The notes under the pieces were generated by a model that was given only the letters and a program-made list of their open reading frames with translations, was not told the origin of the DNA and did not search any database. DNA of 45,241 nt from Inhella proteolytica (GTDB lineage: Bacteria; Pseudomonadota; Gammaproteobacteria; Burkholderiales; Burkholderiaceae_C), in contig NZ_JAEDAK010000024.1 of the NCBI RefSeq assembly GCF_016093275.1, positions 1 through 45,241 on the forward strand. The letters are read 5' to 3'. This document shows, one piece after another, positions 10,273 to 18,814 of the stretch (position 1 is the first letter of the stretch; every line of letters starts with the position of its first letter). Made by a program: the position numbers and the translations under genes.

Positions 10273-13200
10273 CGCCGCCCCTCCGCCCCGAACGCGTGAC
10301 CCAGAACCGCGTCATCAAGCTGGTGACAACAGCCACCGCCGCAGATGGCCTCGGCTACACCAATCTAGGGGACTGGAGCAAGCGCGAGGGCAATCGCTGC
10401 ATCGAGTTGGAGCTGCTTCGCGCCAACCTCAAGCAGCGCGGCTACTCCGACGCCCACACCTCGCAGGCTCTGCAGAAGCTGATGGCGGCTGCAGATGTCA
10501 CTGGCATCACGCTGTACCAGGCGAATCTGCGCACCTACCAGCTGCTGCGCTACGGCGTGCCGGTGCAGGTAGCCGCAGGTGCGCCGCACGAGACGGTGCA
10601 CCTGATCGACTGGACGACGCCAGGCAACAACCAGTTCGCGTTGGCCGAGGAGGTGACGCTGAAGGGCGGGCACGAACGCCGACCCGACATCGTGCTCTTC
10701 ATCAACGGCCTGGCCGTGGTGGTGATCGAGCTCAAGCGCAGTTCCGTGGACGTGGCGAACGGCATCCGTCAGCTGATCAGCAACCAGGAAGCCATCTTCA
10801 ACCAGGGCTTCTTCAGCACAGTGCAACTGGTGCTGGCGGGTAGCGACTCGCAAGGCCTTCGCTACGGCACGACGGGAACGCCGGAGAAGTTTTTCGTCGA
10901 GTGGAAGCACCACCTGAAGGCGGGCGAAGGTGCCACGCCTGCGGAAGGTGAACTGCTCGACGCGCCGCTGAGCCAGATCCTGGAGCCCACCCGGCTGTTG
11001 GACCTGATCCGCAACTTCGTCATCTTCGACGCCGGGCAGAAAAAGGTGCCGCGCCTGCATCAGTACGAAGGCGTGAAGGCCGCGCAGGAGCGCATCCGCA
11101 AGCGCGAGGGGGGCGTCATCTGGCACACCCAAGGCAGTGGCAAGAGCATCTTGATGGTGCTGATTGCCAAGTGGCTTCTGGAGCACGACCCCGAGGCGCG
11201 CATCCTGGTGGTGACCGACCGCGACGAGCTGGACAAGCAGATCGAAGGCGTGATGAAGAACGCCGGGGTGATCGGGGCCGAGGCGCCGTCGCCGCGCATC
11301 CAGTCGCGCCGTGAGCTGGTGGACAAGCTGGGCTCGGCCTCGCCGCGCTTGATGTGCGCGCTGATCCACAAGATCGATGTGGCCGACTTGAAGGGCGAGC
11401 CGCCGAAGATTGCCGGCCGCTTCTATGTGTTCGTGGACGAATGCCACCGCACCCAGGGTGGCGACATGAACAAGCAGATGAAGCGCTGGCTGGCCAGCGC
11501 CATCTTCATCGGCTTCACCGGCACACCGCTGCTGCGCCGCGACAAGCAAACCACGGCCAAGGTCTTCGGCACCTTCATCCACACCTACAAGTTCGACCAG
11601 GCGGTGGCCGACAAGGTGGTTCTGGACCTGAAGTACGAGGCGCGTGACGTGCCGCAGCGCCTGACCTCGCGCAAGGCCATCGACGACTGGTTCGAGAAGA
11701 AGACACAGGGGCTGAACAACTTCCAAAAGTCGGTGCTACGCAGGCGCTGGGCCACGATGGAAGAGCTGATGAGCGCGGGCGAGCGCAAGCAGCGCATCAT
11801 TGCCGACATCGTTCACGACTTCGGCGTGAAGCCGCGCCTGAACAACGACCGCGGCACGGCCATCCTGGTGGCAGCTTCGATCTACGACGCCTGCCACTAC
11901 TTCCGCCTGTTCCAGAACACGGGTTTCGGCGCCTACTGCGGGCTCATCACCTCGTACGAGCCGAACCACAACGCGATCTCGCAAGAGCCCAAGGACAGCG
12001 ACGAGCGCTACAAGTTCGACACGTACACGAAGCACGTGCTGGCCAAAGATCAGACCACTGCGCAGTACGAGACCGAGATGAAGCGCCGCTTCATCGAGGA
12101 GCCGGCGAACCTGAAGCTGCTGATCGTGGTGAGCAAGCTGCTGACGGGCTTTGATGCGCCCAGCTGCACCTACATCTACCTGGACAACGAGCTGCGCGAC
12201 CACAACCTGTTCCAGGCGATCTGCCGCACCAACCGCCTGGACGGTGACGACAAGGACTACGGGCACATCGTTGACTACAAGGAGCTGTTCAGCAAGGTGC
12301 AGGACGCGATTGCGGTCTACACCTCGGACGAGCTGGACATCGAGGCCTGCGGCGACGACGCCAATGTGGTGGTCAAGGATTGGCTGGAGGAAGGCAAGGC
12401 CAGGCTGGATGCGGCCCGTGAGGCGCTGATCTACCTGTGCGCGCCGGTGAAGCAGCCGCAGGGGATTGAGCAGCACATCCACTACTTCTGCGGGGATGCC
12501 GCCAACCCCACGGCGCTGAACGACACCGAGCCAATGCGGATCGCGTTCTACAAGGCCGTGGCGGCCTATGTGCGCGCCTACTCCGATCTGGTGTCCCATC
12601 TGCAGGAGGCGGGCTACAGCGCTGCGCAGATCGCGGCATTTGAGAAGGAGACGGACTTCTACGCGGAGGTCCGAGCGGCGATCAAGAACCACTCGGGCGA
12701 GGAGCTGGATATCAAGCCCTTCGAGGCGGACATGCGCCACCTCATCAACACCTACATCCAGGCTGACCCGGCCAATCCGCTGGGGGATTTGAGCTCGCTG
12801 TCGCTGACCGAGCTGATCATCGAGACCGGCATCCACGACGCGATCGCGAAGAAGCTCAACGAGAAGGGCAAGCTGTCGCGGGATGCGATCGCCGAGGGGA
12901 TCATCAACAACGTCCGCAAGACCATCGTTCGCGAGCAGCTGACCGACCCCAAGTTCTACGAGGAGATGTCGAAGCTGCTGGAGGACTTGATCGAGCAGAA
13001 GCGCGATGAGACCGACGACTACGAGCAGTTCCTGAAGAACGCCGAGGCCTTGGTCAAGAAGCTGGCCCAGGGCAAGAGCGAGAACGAGGTGCCGGCCGAG
13101 TTGCATGGCAACAAGGAGGCGACGGTCCTCTTCAACAACCTGCCGACCATCTTGGCGGCTTCGGTGCAGCCCAACACGGCCGCAGAGCCGAGAGTCGTCC

Positions 13201-13388
13201 ACGAAAGTGAACGCCTGTCCTTGGCCTTGAAGCTGGACAAGGCAATGCGCGAGAAGGCGCCCGCCGGCTGGAAGGGCGACCCGGCACGAGAGGCCCAGGT
13301 GCTGAACGCGATCTTCCCCATCATGGGCAAGGACAAGGCGGCCACCCTGGCGGTCTTCGAGATCATCAAGCACCAGCCGGGTTACTGA
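10269..13388 (+). CDS. hsdR: Type I restriction endonuclease subunit HsdR
   Basis: HsdR is the motor and nuclease subunit that translocates DNA by ATP hydrolysis and cuts far from unmethylated sites. The N-terminal PD-(D/E)xK nuclease shows D140 and E154-x-K156 (in RRPDIVLF and IELK). The superfamily 2 helicase core has Walker A HTQGSGKS at 286-293, DECH at 390-393, the motif [16 protein letters not shown], and the arginine-finger motif QAICRTNR. A helical C-terminal region rich in charged residues presumably binds the methylase core. The 1039 aa fit the family (950-1100). All catalytic motifs appear intact, so the enzyme is probably active. It is coupled to hsdS by ATGA and to the next gene by TGATG. 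Confidence 0.96.
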   Translation: MTPPLRPERVTQNRVIKLVTTATAADGLGYTNLGDWSKREGNRCIELELLRANLKQRGYSDAHTSQALQKLMAAADVTGITLYQANLRTYQLLRYGVPVQVAAGAPHETVHLIDWTTPGNNQFALAEEVTLKGGHERRPDIVLFINGLAVVVIELKRSSVDVANGIRQLISNQEAIFNQGFFSTVQLVLAGSDSQGLRYGTTGTPEKFFVEWKHHLKAGEGATPAEGELLDAPLSQILEPTRLLDLIRNFVIFDAGQKKVPRLHQYEGVKAAQERIRKREGGVIWHTQGSGKSILMVLIAKWLLEHDPEARILVVTDRDELDKQIEGVMKNAGVIGAEAPSPRIQSRRELVDKLGSASPRLMCALIHKIDVADLKGEPPKIAGRFYVFVDECHRTQGGDMNKQMKRWLASAIFIGFTGTPLLRRDKQTTAKVFGTFIHTYKFDQAVADKVVLDLKYEARDVPQRLTSRKAIDDWFEKKTQGLNNFQKSVLRRRWATMEELMSAGERKQRIIADIVHDFGVKPRLNNDRGTAILVAASIYDACHYFRLFQNTGFGAYCGLITSYEPNHNAISQEPKDSDERYKFDTYTKHVLAKDQTTAQYETEMKRRFIEEPANLKLLIVVSKLLTGFDAPSCTYIYLDNELRDHNLFQAICRTNRLDGDDKDYGHIVDYKELFSKVQDAIAVYTSDELDIEACGDDANVVVKDWLEEGKARLDAAREALIYLCAPVKQPQGIEQHIHYFCGDAANPTALNDTEPMRIAFYKAVAAYVRAYSDLVSHLQEAGYSAAQIAAFEKETDFYAEVRAAIKNHSGEELDIKPFEADMRHLINTYIQADPANPLGDLSSLSLTELIIETGIHDAIAKKLNEKGKLSRDAIAEGIINNVRKTIVREQLTDPKFYEEMSKLLEDLIEQKRDETDDYEQFLKNAEALVKKLAQGKSENEVPAELHGNKEATVLFNNLPTILAASVQPNTAAEPRVVHESERLSLALKLDKAMREKAPAGWKGDPAREAQVLNAIFPIMGKDKAATLAVFEIIKHQPGY

Positions 13389-14089
13389 TGGGTGACGTGA
13401 TCGAGCTGGGCGAGGTGAGGATTCAGCTCACTCGCAAGCGTGTCAAGCATGTGCACCTGACCGTGCACCCGCCCAACGGGCGGGTGACGCTGGTGGCACC
13501 GCCGAACACTCGGCCTGAGGTGGCGCGTGCGTACGCGATCTCGAAGCTGGGGTGGATCAAGCAGCAGCAGAAGTCGCTCCTCAGCCAGGCGCGCGAGTCA
13601 CCGCGGCGCTACGTCACCCGGGAGAGCCATCAGCTCTGGGGCCGGCGTCATCTGCTGACGGTCGTCGAAGCTGATGCCAAACCATGCGTGAAGCTCGACC
13701 ATCGGCGTATCAAGCTGACCGTTCGCCCGGGTAGCGATGCTGCCAAACGCGCCGAGGTGATGCACGAATGGCACAAGCAGCTGCTGCACGCCGAGATCCC
13801 GGCCCTGATCGCCCGCTGGGAGAGGAAGCTACGCGTGAAGGTGTCGGGCTACTACCTTCAGCGCATGAAGACCAAGTGGGGCAGCTGCAACCACCGCGCC
13901 GGCAACATCCGACTGAACACCGAGTTGGTAAAGAAGCCCAAGGATCTGGTCGAGTACGTGGTGGTGCACGAGATGCTGCACCTGCTGGAGCCGACTCACA
14001 GCGAGCGCTTTGTGGCGCTGCTGGATCGGTGGTGGCCGCAATGGCAGGAGGCGCGGCGGGAGCTGAATGCGCTTCCATTGGCGCCTTAA
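13388..14089 (+). CDS. YgjP-like (DUF45/SprT-type) zinc metallopeptidase
   Basis: This is a 233-aa protein of the YgjP/DUF45 family, predicted zinc-dependent proteases. HEMLH at 194-198 plus H204 gives HExxH-x5-H, the expected three zinc ligands with the catalytic Glu. The conserved MKTKWGSC stretch upstream is typical of the family. There is no signal peptide, so the protein is cytoplasmic. The ATG overlaps the hsdR stop (TGATG), making it the last gene of the hsd operon. Members of this family often follow type I hsdR genes. A role in processing or control of HsdR is attractive, since ClpXP-type proteolysis of HsdR is known in E. coli, but it is only inferred. A tight convergent gap separates it from the LysR gene. 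Confidence 0.9.
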   Translation: MGDVIELGEVRIQLTRKRVKHVHLTVHPPNGRVTLVAPPNTRPEVARAYAISKLGWIKQQQKSLLSQARESPRRYVTRESHQLWGRRHLLTVVEADAKPCVKLDHRRIKLTVRPGSDAAKRAEVMHEWHKQLLHAEIPALIARWERKLRVKVSGYYLQRMKTKWGSCNHRAGNIRLNTELVKKPKDLVEYVVVHEMLHLLEPTHSERFVALLDRWWPQWQEARRELNALPLAP

Positions 14090-14117
14090 CTGATTCTGAG
14101 TGGCCGCCCTCCGCTGG

Positions 14118-15053
14118 CTAGGGCAAGGCCTGCCCTTTCGTCTCCCCCACCACCCGCACCAAGTACTCCACAAACGCCCGCACCCGCGCCGAGAGGTGGC
14201 GGTTGTGCGGGTACAGCACGTAGAAGGGGCGGGTGCGGCCGCCGGCCGGGCGCAGCACTTCCACAAGCTGGCCGGCCTCGACCAGGGGGCGCGCCACGAA
14301 GTGGTAGATCTGGAACAGCCCGCCGCCGGCCGCGGCCCAGCCCAGGCCGGCCAGCACGTCTTCGTGCACGCGCTGGCGGCTCTTGAAGGCGTAGTCGATC
14401 TCGTGGCCGTCGGCGTCGCGCAGGATCCAGGGCATGGGGCGGCCGGTGCTGGGCAGCACGAACTGGATGAGGTCGTGCTGGCGCAGGTCGTCGATGGACT
14501 TCGGGCGGCCGCGCCGCTTCAGGTACTGGGGCGCGGCGAACAGGCCCACCGGGGCGTCTTCGAGCTTGCGCGCCACCAGCCGGGAGTCCCGCGGCTCGCC
14601 CAGGCGGATGGCCAGGTCGTAGCCGTCCTCGATGAAGTCGATGTTGCGGTTCGAGACGTTGAGCTCCACCTCCACACCGGGGTAGGCCGCCATAAAACCG
14701 GGCAGCAGCGGCACCAGCCGGTGGTGGCCATACACGGTGCCCACGCTGATGCGCAGCAGGCCCTTGGGCACGGTCTGCCGGCCGGTGATGGCGCGCTCGG
14801 CCTCGGCGATCTGGTCCAGCGCCTGCTGGCACTGGGCCTGGTAGAGCTCGCCATCGGCGGTCAGGCGCACGCTGCGCGTGGTGCGGGTGAACAGGCGCAC
14901 GCCCAGCCGGGCTTCCAGGCGCGCGATGGAGCGGCTGACCGAGGCCGGCGTCAGGCCCAGGTGCTCGGCGGCGGCAGTGAAGCTGCCCACCTCGGCGGCC
15001 TTGCAGAAGAGCTCGATGCTGCCGAGTTGGACGGGGTCGAAGGTGCGCCTCAT
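14118..15053 (-). CDS. LysR-family transcriptional regulator
   Basis: The 311-aa LysR-type regulator has a winged helix-turn-helix at residues ~5-65 (GSFTAAAEHLGLTPASVSRSIARLEARLG) and a periplasmic-binding-protein-like effector domain of the CrgA/DsdC-like class after it (starts near GLLRISVGTVYG). The chosen ATG at 15053 gives the standard ~8-residue lead to the HTH. It diverges from the DJ-1/PfpI gene at 15152 across 98 bp, the usual arrangement for a LysR regulator and its target, so it probably controls that gene and itself. The inducer cannot be inferred. Convergent with the metallopeptidase gene. Confidence 0.93.
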   Translation of the reverse strand: MRRTFDPVQLGSIELFCKAAEVGSFTAAAEHLGLTPASVSRSIARLEARLGVRLFTRTTRSVRLTADGELYQAQCQQALDQIAEAERAITGRQTVPKGLLRISVGTVYGHHRLVPLLPGFMAAYPGVEVELNVSNRNIDFIEDGYDLAIRLGEPRDSRLVARKLEDAPVGLFAAPQYLKRRGRPKSIDDLRQHDLIQFVLPSTGRPMPWILRDADGHEIDYAFKSRQRVHEDVLAGLGWAAAGGGLFQIYHFVARPLVEAGQLVEVLRPAGGRTRPFYVLYPHNRHLSARVRAFVEYLVRVVGETKGQALP

Positions 15054-15151
15054 TTGTTCATCGCCGTTATCAATCTTGTTCTTCTGGATCAGTTTATTGG
15101 CCGCGAGGTGCGCCCTACAGTGAGTGCACCGCGCCGCACAGCGCTTTACTG
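15054..15151. promoter_or_regulatory. Divergent LysR / PfpI intergenic region
   Basis: This 98-bp region is AT-richer than its flanks near 15060-15100 (runs such as TTATCAATCTTGTTC). It should hold both promoters and the LysR sites. TACAGT at 15116-15121 is a possible -10 for the rightward gene (transcription start ~15128). I could not define a convincing T-N11-A LysR box by eye. Confidence 0.45.
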
Positions 15152-15871
15152 ATGAACGACGGACACCCCATGAGCCCCCGCATCCTGATGATCGTGACCT
15201 CCAACGCCCGCATGGGCAGCACCGACAAACCCACCGGCCTGTGGGCCGAAGAACTGGCGGTGCCTTACTACGCGCTGAGCGACGCGGGCGCCGATGTGAC
15301 GCTGGCCTCGCCGGCCGGCGGCCCGGCGCCCATCGATCCTTCCAGCGTGAAGCCGCGCGGCCAGAACGACGCCGTGGTGGAGCGCTTCCTGGCCGATGCG
15401 GCGCTGCAGGCCCGCCTGGCGGCCACGCCGCGCGTGAGCGACTTCGACGGCGCGCAGTTCGACGCGCTGTTCTTCCCGGGCGGCCACGGCACGATGTGGG
15501 ACCTGCCGACCGACGCCGGCGTGACCCGCGCGGTGGAGCGTGCATTTGCGGGCGGACGCTTGATTGCTTCGGTGTGCCACGGCGCGGCCGGGCTGGTGAC
15601 GGCGCGTCGCCCCGACGGTCAGTCCATCGTGAAGGACCTGCGCGTGAACGCGTTCACCGACGCGGAGGAGCGGGCGGTCGGCCTGCAGGACGTCGTGCCC
15701 TTCATGCTGGAAACGCGCCTGCGGGAGCTCGGTGGTCGGTTCGAGGGGGCAGACAACTGGCAGCCCTTCGCCATCCAGGACGGCCCGCTGGTGACGGGGC
15801 AGAACCCGCAGTCATCGCACCGGGTGGCGCAGATGCTGCTGCAGGCCCTGGGCGTGCGCGTGGCCGCCTGA
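15152..15871 (+). CDS. DJ-1/PfpI family protein (Hsp31/glyoxalase III-like)
   Basis: The 239-aa class I glutamine-amidotransferase-like protein has the nucleophile elbow SVCHGAAG with Cys142 and its adjacent His. The upstream LFFPGGHGTMWD segment is typical of Hsp31-type proteins, which remove methylglyoxal (glyoxalase III) or act as chaperones. The N-terminus (ILMIVTSN, then a Glu in LWAEELAVPYYAL) matches the Hsp31-like subgroup with a Glu in the triad. The ATG at 15152 was taken; ATG 15170 (in MSPRILMIV) is equally possible and neither has a strong Shine-Dalgarno. It is divergently paired with a LysR gene and so is probably induced by a small-molecule or carbonyl stress signal. Substrate not determinable. 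Confidence 0.88.
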   Translation: MNDGHPMSPRILMIVTSNARMGSTDKPTGLWAEELAVPYYALSDAGADVTLASPAGGPAPIDPSSVKPRGQNDAVVERFLADAALQARLAATPRVSDFDGAQFDALFFPGGHGTMWDLPTDAGVTRAVERAFAGGRLIASVCHGAAGLVTARRPDGQSIVKDLRVNAFTDAEERAVGLQDVVPFMLETRLRELGGRFEGADNWQPFAIQDGPLVTGQNPQSSHRVAQMLLQALGVRVAA

Positions 15872-15883
15872 GCCGCGCCGCGT

Positions 15884-16429
15884 TCAGGCGAGCTCGGCGC
15901 GCCGCGCCAGCAGCTCGGCAAACCGCTGCTCCAGGCCGGGGTGCACCGGCCCCAGGGCCTGCACCACGCGGGCGGCCCAGTCGAAGTACTGCTGGCGCCG
16001 CGCGGCGTCCCAGCCCTGCGGCGGGTGGGCCAGGATGTCGCTGAGGTTGCAGATCTTGTCGGCTAGCTTGACGAGCCGGGCCGCGGGCGAAAGCGTGGCC
16101 GCGTGCTCGATCTGCGCCTGCTTGCGCGCGGGCTTGGGCAGGCTCTTGTCGTCGGTCACTTCCTGCACCACGGCGGCGATCGGGGCGCCGAACAGGGCCT
16201 GCAGTTCCTCGGCCGTGGTTTCGGTGTCCTCCAGGGTGTCGTGCAGCACGGCGGCGCACAGCACGACGGGGTCGTGCACACCGCCCAGTTGCGCCAGCAC
16301 CTGGGCCAGGGCAATGGGGTGGTTGATGTAGGGCGAGGCCTGGGCGTCTTTGCGGCGCTGGTGGCGGTGCTTTTCGGCCGCGAAGGCCACGGCTTGGACG
16401 AACAGCGGGAGGGGGTGGGTGGCTTGCAT
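15884..16429 (-). CDS. HD-domain ppGpp hydrolase-like protein (MESH1 type)
   Basis: The 181-aa single-domain HD protein resembles the hydrolase half of RelA/SpoT (small alarmone hydrolase, MESH1). H37, H63-D64 and the E67-D68 pair in VLHDTLEDT, plus a C-terminal KLADKICNL segment supplying the last metal-binding Asp, match the Mn-dependent fold. There is no synthetase, TGS or ACT domain, so it would only degrade (p)ppGpp or a related nucleotide such as NADPH (known for MESH1). ATG 16429 is preceded by GGAG seven bases upstream. It converges with the PfpI gene (12-bp gap) and diverges from the lipocalin gene. Specificity towards ppGpp is inferred from the family. Confidence 0.88.
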   Translation of the reverse strand: MQATHPLPLFVQAVAFAAEKHRHQRRKDAQASPYINHPIALAQVLAQLGGVHDPVVLCAAVLHDTLEDTETTAEELQALFGAPIAAVVQEVTDDKSLPKPARKQAQIEHAATLSPAARLVKLADKICNLSDILAHPPQGWDAARRQQYFDWAARVVQALGPVHPGLEQRFAELLARRAELA

Positions 16430-16531
16430 CGAAGGCTCCGGGAGTCGCTCTTGGGGGTTCGGGTTGAGTGTCAGGGCGAGGCGGCTGCCGGGCGCAAGCC
16501 CCTGGTGCAGCGGGTGAAAGGGCGGCTCCGC

Positions 16532-16537
16532 TAGGCT
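16532..16537 (+). promoter_or_regulatory. -10-like TAGGCT, possible leaderless start of lipocalin gene
   Basis: TAGGCT ends 6 nt before the lipocalin ATG, so transcription would start at or next to the A of ATG. No Shine-Dalgarno and no good -35 are visible. Confidence 0.25.
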
Positions 16538-16543
16538 GGGCGC

Positions 16544-17134
16544 ATGCCCAATTCCACGCTTCCCCGCCGCCTGGCCGTGCTGCTGCTGGCCCTGGCCGGC
16601 ACCGCACACGCCAGCCCCGCCAGCCCCGCCAGCCCCACCACGCCACTGCCCGAGCTGAACCTGCCTGCCTACATGGGCCGCTGGCACCAGGTGGCGCTGG
16701 TCCCGAACCGCTTTCAGGAGCAATGCCTGGACAGCACCACGGCCACCTACACGCTGCTGGAAGACGGGCGCGTGCGGGTGCTGAACCGCTGCCGCACCAA
16801 GGACGGTTGGGACGAGACCGAGGGCATGGCGCGGCCGCGCACGGGCACGCAGCAGCGCGAGGGCAGCGTGGTGGCGCCGGCCTCGCTGGAGGTGAGCTTC
16901 CTGCCCGCGGCGCTGCGCTGGCTGCCAGTGGGCTGGGGCAAGTACGACGTGCTTCAGCTGGGCCCGCAGCAGCAGTGGGCGGTGGTGAGCGAACCGACGC
17001 AGCAGTACCTGTGGGTGCTGGCACGCACGCCGCAGCTGGATGCCGAGCAATGGGCGGCGGTGGAGGCCTTGCTGCGGGAGCGGGGCTTTGACCTGGGACG
17101 CCTGAAGCGCGAGGCGCCGCCGCAGGGAGGTTGA
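16544..17134 (+). CDS. Secreted lipocalin (Blc/VlpA-like)
   Basis: The 196-aa protein has a signal peptide (RR then a Leu-rich core ending AHA-S, cleavage near residue 23). A short ASPASPASP repeat follows, then a lipocalin barrel with the family signature GRWHQVALVPNRF and the later SEPTQQYLWVLARTP motif. Bacterial lipocalins bind lysophospholipids or fatty acids and serve in envelope maintenance under stress. Unlike E. coli Blc there is no lipobox Cys at the cleavage site, so a soluble periplasmic protein is more likely than an outer-membrane lipoprotein. It diverges from the HD hydrolase gene and converges with the HipA-like gene. Confidence 0.9.
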   Translation: MPNSTLPRRLAVLLLALAGTAHASPASPASPTTPLPELNLPAYMGRWHQVALVPNRFQEQCLDSTTATYTLLEDGRVRVLNRCRTKDGWDETEGMARPRTGTQQREGSVVAPASLEVSFLPAALRWLPVGWGKYDVLQLGPQQQWAVVSEPTQQYLWVLARTPQLDAEQWAAVEALLRERGFDLGRLKREAPPQGG

Positions 17135-17231
17135 GGGCGCCTGAGCGCAGGGGCGAAGGGGCGCTTGCGCGCACCCGACATCGTCTTCCGCTCCTGGTGC
17201 GGCTAAAAGTTCCGCCCCGAGCAGGGCGCCG

Positions 17232-18635
17232 CTACAGGGGCAGCTCAGCCGCGCGCTGCAGGCGTTGCAGGTTGTCCGCCGCCACGGCCCGAAAGCCGTT
17301 GGAGATGCGGTCGTCTTGCGCCGCCTCGGCCCAGAAGGCCGTGGCCGCCGCCAGGGCCTGCCGCCACACATCGGCCTGCGCGGGGCTGGGCAGCGGCGGC
17401 GTGAACTCGCGCTGCGGCAGCTCGCCCCCGCCGAGCGGCGCGTAGGCCATGGGCAGCATGTCGTAGGCCGGCGCCATTTCGAAGCCGGAGCGGCCATCGG
17501 CCTGGCGCTGGGGCAGCAGGCCGAGGTTGCCGGCGTGCATGTCGCTGTTGGCGATCAGGCGGCCGAACGCATGCAGCAGTTCGATGCGCTGCAGGGTCTC
17601 GGCGCGAATGAACCCGACTTCCCGCAGCGCGCGGCCGGCCTGGGGCCACTCACCGGCGTGGCCGAGCAGGGCTGCATCCACCGTCTGCAGGCTGACGACC
17701 GGGCTGCGGCCGAAGCGGCCGTGGCGGTCGAAGCGCTCGCTTTCCAGGAAGGTGCGGCCACCGCCCTGCAGGATGCGGGAGCGCGCCACTGGCAGCGCGG
17801 TGTGCAGGGCCAGGGCCTGCAGGGCCAGGTGCTCGCAGACCAGCAGATCGGACCAGCGTTGCACGGTGGCCGAGCCGGCATCGGCGCCGGAGAACTTGAC
17901 GATGCAATGCGGGGTGGCGGCCCCGGCCAGCTGGCGCTGGGTGATGAATTTGGGGAATTCGCCGGCGGCCGAGGAGCCGGCAATGCCTTCCTGCATCGTG
18001 CGCGTGGCCAGGTCTGCATAGCGCGCGCTCAGCTCGGCATCGCTTTCGGGTGTGGGGGGCGGCTGCAGCCATTGGGCACGCGCCTGCTCGAGCGCCGCAT
18101 CGCCCAGCACCAGGTTGCCGGGCAAGTCCGCGCCCAGGCTGCGCAGCGCCAGCAGCACGGCGTCGTCGGACCAGCGTGTCGGGTCGGCGTCCAGCTGCAG
18201 CTCGCGCGCGTGGCGGCGCGCAAACAGGCGGCCCAGGAAGCCCTGCGGCCGCGCATCGGCCAGCGGGTAGGGCAGACCGGGCCACCAGCCCTCGCGCGCC
18301 TCACCCGCGCCGGATGGACCCAGGGGCCACAGCGAGGCGGTCAGGTCCAGATGGCAGCCCTCGGGTCGGATAGGGACCAGCCGGCCCAGCTGCGACACCG
18401 CCCCTGACGCATCGATGGCGTAGACGGGTTCATCAAAGAGCAGCCCGCGCAGCGCACGGCGCAGGGCAAAGCGGCGGCGGCGCGTCTGGCCCGCAGCCAG
18501 CAGCTCGGGGCCCAGCGCCTCCAGCTGACGCTGCAGGCTGCGCAGCGGCAGGCCGGTGCGTTCAGCAAGTTGCTGGCGCGACACCGGCGCGTGGCGGGCC
18601 AGGGTGGTGCGCAGGCTGTCTGAGGGGGGCGGCAT
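17232..18635 (-). CDS. HipA-like Ser/Thr kinase with fused N-terminal HTH (YjjJ/HipH type)
   Basis: In this 467-aa protein the first ~60 residues form an HTH (VSRQQLAERTGLPLRSLQRQLEALG) and the rest is a HipA-type kinase. The catalytic loop is NSDMHAGN with Asp365 and Asn370, and the metal-binding Asp392 is in AYDMLPM. Both match the HipA D309/D332 pair in spacing. HipA toxins phosphorylate glutamyl- or tryptophanyl-tRNA synthetase and cause dormancy. No separate HipB antitoxin gene is next to it, and the fused HTH may replace it, as in E. coli YjjJ (HipH), which this most resembles. It is transcribed divergently from the SUV3-type helicase. Whether it is toxic, and what it phosphorylates, is unknown. 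Confidence 0.88.
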   Translation of the reverse strand: MPPPSDSLRTTLARHAPVSRQQLAERTGLPLRSLQRQLEALGPELLAAGQTRRRRFALRRALRGLLFDEPVYAIDASGAVSQLGRLVPIRPEGCHLDLTASLWPLGPSGAGEAREGWWPGLPYPLADARPQGFLGRLFARRHARELQLDADPTRWSDDAVLLALRSLGADLPGNLVLGDAALEQARAQWLQPPPTPESDAELSARYADLATRTMQEGIAGSSAAGEFPKFITQRQLAGAATPHCIVKFSGADAGSATVQRWSDLLVCEHLALQALALHTALPVARSRILQGGGRTFLESERFDRHGRFGRSPVVSLQTVDAALLGHAGEWPQAGRALREVGFIRAETLQRIELLHAFGRLIANSDMHAGNLGLLPQRQADGRSGFEMAPAYDMLPMAYAPLGGGELPQREFTPPLPSPAQADVWRQALAAATAFWAEAAQDDRISNGFRAVAADNLQRLQRAAELPL

Positions 18636-18814
18636 GGCTGAATGGCCTGAAAATTGGCCCGAATCTTCGCACTTATGCGTTTGTCAAAACACGACTTTCG
18701 CCAAACAGACCCAAATTGTTGGCCTGAATAGTTCGGCAAATAAGCGGTACCCAGATCGGCATCCGCCACGCGCCGCGGCCCCTTTGCACACAGCGCATCT
18801 GTTCCACTCCCGCC
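18636..18814. promoter_or_regulatory. Divergent HipA-like / SUV3 helicase intergenic region
   Basis: This 179-bp gap is an AT-rich islet at 18640-18745. On the minus strand a perfect -35 hexamer TTGACA (18687-18682) precedes only a weak -10, ATTCGG, 17 bp downstream, for the HipA-like gene. A weak inverted repeat, GGCC around TGAAAATT (18644-18659), lies just before that start codon and could be a site for the fused HTH. Confidence 0.35.
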
